The position numbers and the translations under genes were made by a program. Source: Blastocatellia bacterium (GTDB lineage: Bacteria; Acidobacteriota; Blastocatellia; UBA7656; JADIYM01). From it: DNA of 38,573 bases. This document shows positions 37,021 through 38,573 of the stretch, piece after piece. How positions within the stretch are numbered: position 1 is the stretch's first letter; each line of letters opens with the position of its first letter. The stretch is taken from assembly GCA_021463145.1 (NCBI GenBank), contig JAJTWZ010000039.1, positions 1 to 38,573 of the forward strand, read 5' to 3'. Under the pieces are notes generated by a model that had not been told where the DNA came from, searched no databases, and was given only the letters and a program-made list of their open reading frames with translations.

Positions 37021-37193
37021 GGCCAACACCAGCGCGCAGGACGGCGTAAAGGGAAGACATCCGGGCACCTGTACGCCCGCTCTCACGAAACTGCCCGATA
37101 GGTTATCGATTCCAGGCTCGGAGGATTCCGAGTTTCAGCCCGGCCTGCGTGTTCTAAGCGATGAGTTGAACTCCGCTGTCGCAACTGATGCCC
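37021..37193 (-). repeat. attC-like repeat C upstream of the lipoprotein gene
   Basis: It has GGCCAAC (37021-37027) as a left box, one mismatch from RYYYAAC. It then has CAGCGCGCAGGACGGCG, the GATTCCGAGTTTCAG core (37124-37138) and a GTTGAACTCCGCTG right part. The extreme right boundary is diverged. The stretch 36927-37020 shows nothing recognisable. Confidence 0.5.
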
Positions 37194-37535
37194 GCGACGA
37201 GTGGAACGCGAAAGACGCGGGACCCCGAACTGGACTCAGCTCGCTCCGCGGTCGCTGACGATGGCCGCGACGCGTTGACCGCGAAACTTCACAGACAATA
37301 GTTCACCACACGCCTGCGGCGTACCCCCTGGAATGAAACGGGCGCAGTGCAGGCACCAACGCACGGCCGTTTTCCGTAGCAGCCGTTGGGTCGTGCGCCA
37401 GCGCGTCTGCGACCGCGGACCCGTTTGCCTCTCGAAAGGCCAAGCTCGAAGCATTTCCACGTTGACAGGAAACACCGTTGCTCCGGCGCTTCAGAATGGC
37501 CCGCGGACCCGAAACGCTGCTCGTTTCGTCCCCGA
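37194..37535. other. Gene-less unit between repeats B and C, with long inverted repeats
   Basis: No convincing gene lies here. CGCCTGCGGCGTACCC (37311-37326) is exactly complementary to GGGTACGCCGCAGGCG (37536-37551), and similarity extends to about 45 bases on each arm. Inside, GCACCAAC (37353-37360) and GTTGGGT (37385-37391, an exact GTTRRRY) form a smaller dyad. CCGCGGACCCG occurs twice. It may be a non-coding cassette or a decayed one. Confidence 0.4.
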
Positions 37536-37751
37536 GGGTACGCCGCAGGCGCGCGGGGAACTCTTACATCGACCGCTCCGCGTTTGCAGAGGATGGCCGA
37601 ATGTACGGGGGCAGCCCGTGCGGCCGAGACGGTCGTCTCTCGAAACAATTCCCTGTACGTTGTTGATTCCAGGCCCTGCGGATTCCGAGTTTCAGACTGC
37701 CCTGCTAGTGCGAAGTCCTGAGATGAACTCCGCTGCATGCGCTACTAGGGC
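37536..37751 (-). repeat. attC-like repeat B at the end of the 153-residue protein gene
   Basis: The right end reads GATGAACTCCGCTGCATGC then GCTA-CTAGGGC, so the TAG stop of the adjoining gene falls in the terminal box (37745-37751). It shares the exact 19-mer GTACGTTGTTGATTCCAGG (37655-37673) with copy A, and GATTCCGAGTTTCAG (37681-37695) with copy C. The left end is uncertain. Confidence 0.55.
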
Positions 37752-38206
37752 TGTCCGGTGTGAAGCGAGCGGCTCCCAGTGTCCGGACCAGACCTTTCTT
37801 CGGCCTCCCTTGTATCGGCGTGCACCGCCTCAGAGATGACTCGCTCAGTAAACTCATTGAAGTACTCCGTCAGGGTGCGATGAAGCTGTTGGAATTCAGG
37901 CCACAGCGTCTCGTCGACAAACCGTGTAGAGATCATAACCATTACGGTTGTGTGTCGTTGACCACGGTACCTGTATGGCCTGAGTCCGTATCGACGCAGG
38001 AGCGCAGTCATCAGTCGACGGGACCACCGGTCGCTCAACGTGAAGCGGTATTCGACCGGTGGATCATCGCGTTCGAATTGGTCAAGGCGGGCGCGGATGC
38101 GCTCGCGAGCGTGTTCCGCTGTCACGCGTTCGCCTTGGGTTCCAGGACGGGCGAACAGAGCCTCTATGAGGCGAAGTTTCTCGATCAATCGATCTTCTTC
38201 AGTCAT
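37745..38206 (-). CDS. Conserved hypothetical protein
   Basis: The protein has 153 residues from the ATG at 38206. A GTG at 38251 is in frame but would lie inside the terminal box of repeat A, so the later start is preferred. Neither start has a good ribosome-binding site. The sequence is strongly protein-like: a charged helical N-terminus (MTEEDRLIEKLRLIEALFA), then YRFTLSDRWSRRLMTALLRRYGL, RPYRYRGQRHTTVMVMI and FVDETLWPEFQQLHRTLTEY. I recall similar proteins of unknown function in bacteria but cannot name a family with confidence. It is small, soluble, without signal peptide, and bounded by repeats A and B, typical of cassette cargo. Confidence 0.7.
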   Translation of the reverse strand: MTEEDRLIEKLRLIEALFARPGTQGERVTAEHARERIRARLDQFERDDPPVEYRFTLSDRWSRRLMTALLRRYGLRPYRYRGQRHTTVMVMISTRFVDETLWPEFQQLHRTLTEYFNEFTERVISEAVHADTREAEERSGPDTGSRSLHTGQP

Positions 38207-38239
38207 TGCGGGGAGAGAATACCTAAGAGATGCGAGGCA

Positions 38240-38416
38240 GCCCAACGTCACGCAGCAGCGGGCGCGCGCGACGGCGTCAAGGGTGAACTCCCGCTGCGCG
38301 CGCTCTCAAGACCGCACCCGTACGTTGTTGATTCCAGGTACAGGCTCTTCCCAGCTTCAGATTGCCCTGTCAGTGCAAAGCAATGAGATGAACTCAGCTG
38401 GATGCGCTAGTTCGGC
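38240..38416 (-). repeat. attC-like repeat A, the best-preserved copy
   Basis: On the plus strand it begins GCCCAAC (38240-38246), an exact RYYYAAC, and ends GTTCGGC (38410-38416), one base off GTTRRRY. Next to the boxes, ACGCAGCAGC and CTGGATGCGC form a second imperfect dyad, as the L boxes of attC sites do. In reading direction of the genes it starts 12 bases after one stop codon and ends 33 bases before the next ATG. At 177 bp it is longer than most known attC sites. Confidence 0.6.
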
Positions 38417-38428
38417 GCCGGGTCAAAG

Positions 38429-38572
38429 TCACTCGAGGCTCTGAAACTCGTTGACGAGGAATACCAACTGCATCGCGCCACCTTCCTTCACGCCGCCAAG
38501 GCCTACGAAGTAAACATCGATCTCGTCTCCGGGTGTGAGTTCCTTTGGAAAGTATTCCGCCACCTGCTTTTG
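38429..38572 (-). CDS. C-terminal part of an unidentified protein (cut by the window edge)
   Basis: A reverse-strand frame, open from the window edge, encodes QVAEYFPKELTPGDEIDVYF then VGLGGVKEGGAMQLVFLVNE and ends FQSLE with a TGA at 38429-38431. At least 47 residues are visible. Regular amino-acid composition and a G/C bias at third positions support real coding. No family is recognised from this fragment. It lies in the same direction as the four genes to its left, and its stop is followed at once by repeat A. Confidence 0.65.
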   Translation of the reverse strand, partial: QKQVAEYFPKELTPGDEIDVYFVGLGGVKEGGAMQLVFLVNEFQSLE

Positions 38573-38573
38573 G

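Noticed and set aside
37289-37738. Reverse-strand frame of 149 codons between repeats B and C
   Set aside because: It runs through repeat B and both arms of the long inverted repeat, has Arg/Cys-rich composition and no ribosome-binding site.

Overview
The window is high-GC chromosomal DNA, most likely from a member of the Acidobacteriota or a nearby phylum. This is inferred from gene style, not from a marker gene. The supporting signs are two very large Ser/Thr-kinase/ATPase/TPR regulators, an ECF sigma factor of the type that accompanies such kinases, secreted proteins built from PPC, DUF11, beta-helix and 'GDWDGDGxDTxGxY' repeats, and several families of intergenic hairpin repeats. No rRNA, tRNA, CRISPR array or intact transposon was seen.

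Layout. 1-545: remnants, a frameshifted and truncated IS66 TnpB fused to the tail of another gene. 546-4484 (-): a secreted subtilisin-like protease with a P-domain and five C-terminal repeats, divergent from a secreted CocE/X-Pro-type hydrolase (4665-6578, +). 6696-7756 (-): a coupled pair, a DCC-family thiol protein and PdxH. 7830-12444 (+): an ATP-grasp enzyme, then a kinase/STAND-ATPase/TPR regulator that converges on an ECF sigma factor (12556-13125, -). 13285-14490 (+): a secreted PPC-domain protein. 14642-17522 (-): a DnaC-like loader, a DcuC-like transporter, a small ORF and a two-TM protein. 17671-18174 (+): a small P-loop kinase. 18175-18892: a long non-coding stretch with a hairpin repeat and a good sigma-54-type promoter serving a small secreted Asp/Arg-rich protein (18893-19378). 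19525-22734 (-): a second kinase/ATPase/TPR regulator with the same architecture as the first. 22861-27321: a putative lipoprotein, glucose-6-phosphate dehydrogenase, a two-repeat exported DUF5666-like protein and a flavin monooxygenase of Baeyer-Villiger type. 27441-33512 (+): a 2023-residue secreted protein with an FG-GAP-like region, a beta-helix and six DUF11-type repeats.

The most interesting part is 33.7-38.6 kb. Five successive genes all lie on the minus strand: DinB-like, DUF2130 nuclease-like, a CBM9-like lipoprotein, a conserved hypothetical and a partial gene. They are separated by related repeats of roughly 100-240 bp. The best copies start at or just after the stop codon of the preceding gene and end just before the next gene. 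They carry inverted terminal boxes close to the integron core sites RYYYAAC / GTTRRRY, and one copy has an exact GTTGGGC. I read this as an integron-like gene-cassette array with no integrase in the window, or as an unrecognised repeat-bounded system that resembles one. The array ends next to the 2023-residue protein gene. If it is an integron, the integrase should lie to the right of this window.

The rest looks like stable chromosome: housekeeping enzymes (PdxH, Zwf, DnaC-like), secreted degradative or surface proteins, and large soluble signalling proteins. Convergent gene pairs are repeatedly separated by long imperfect hairpins that probably work as bidirectional terminators and belong to two dispersed sequence families.
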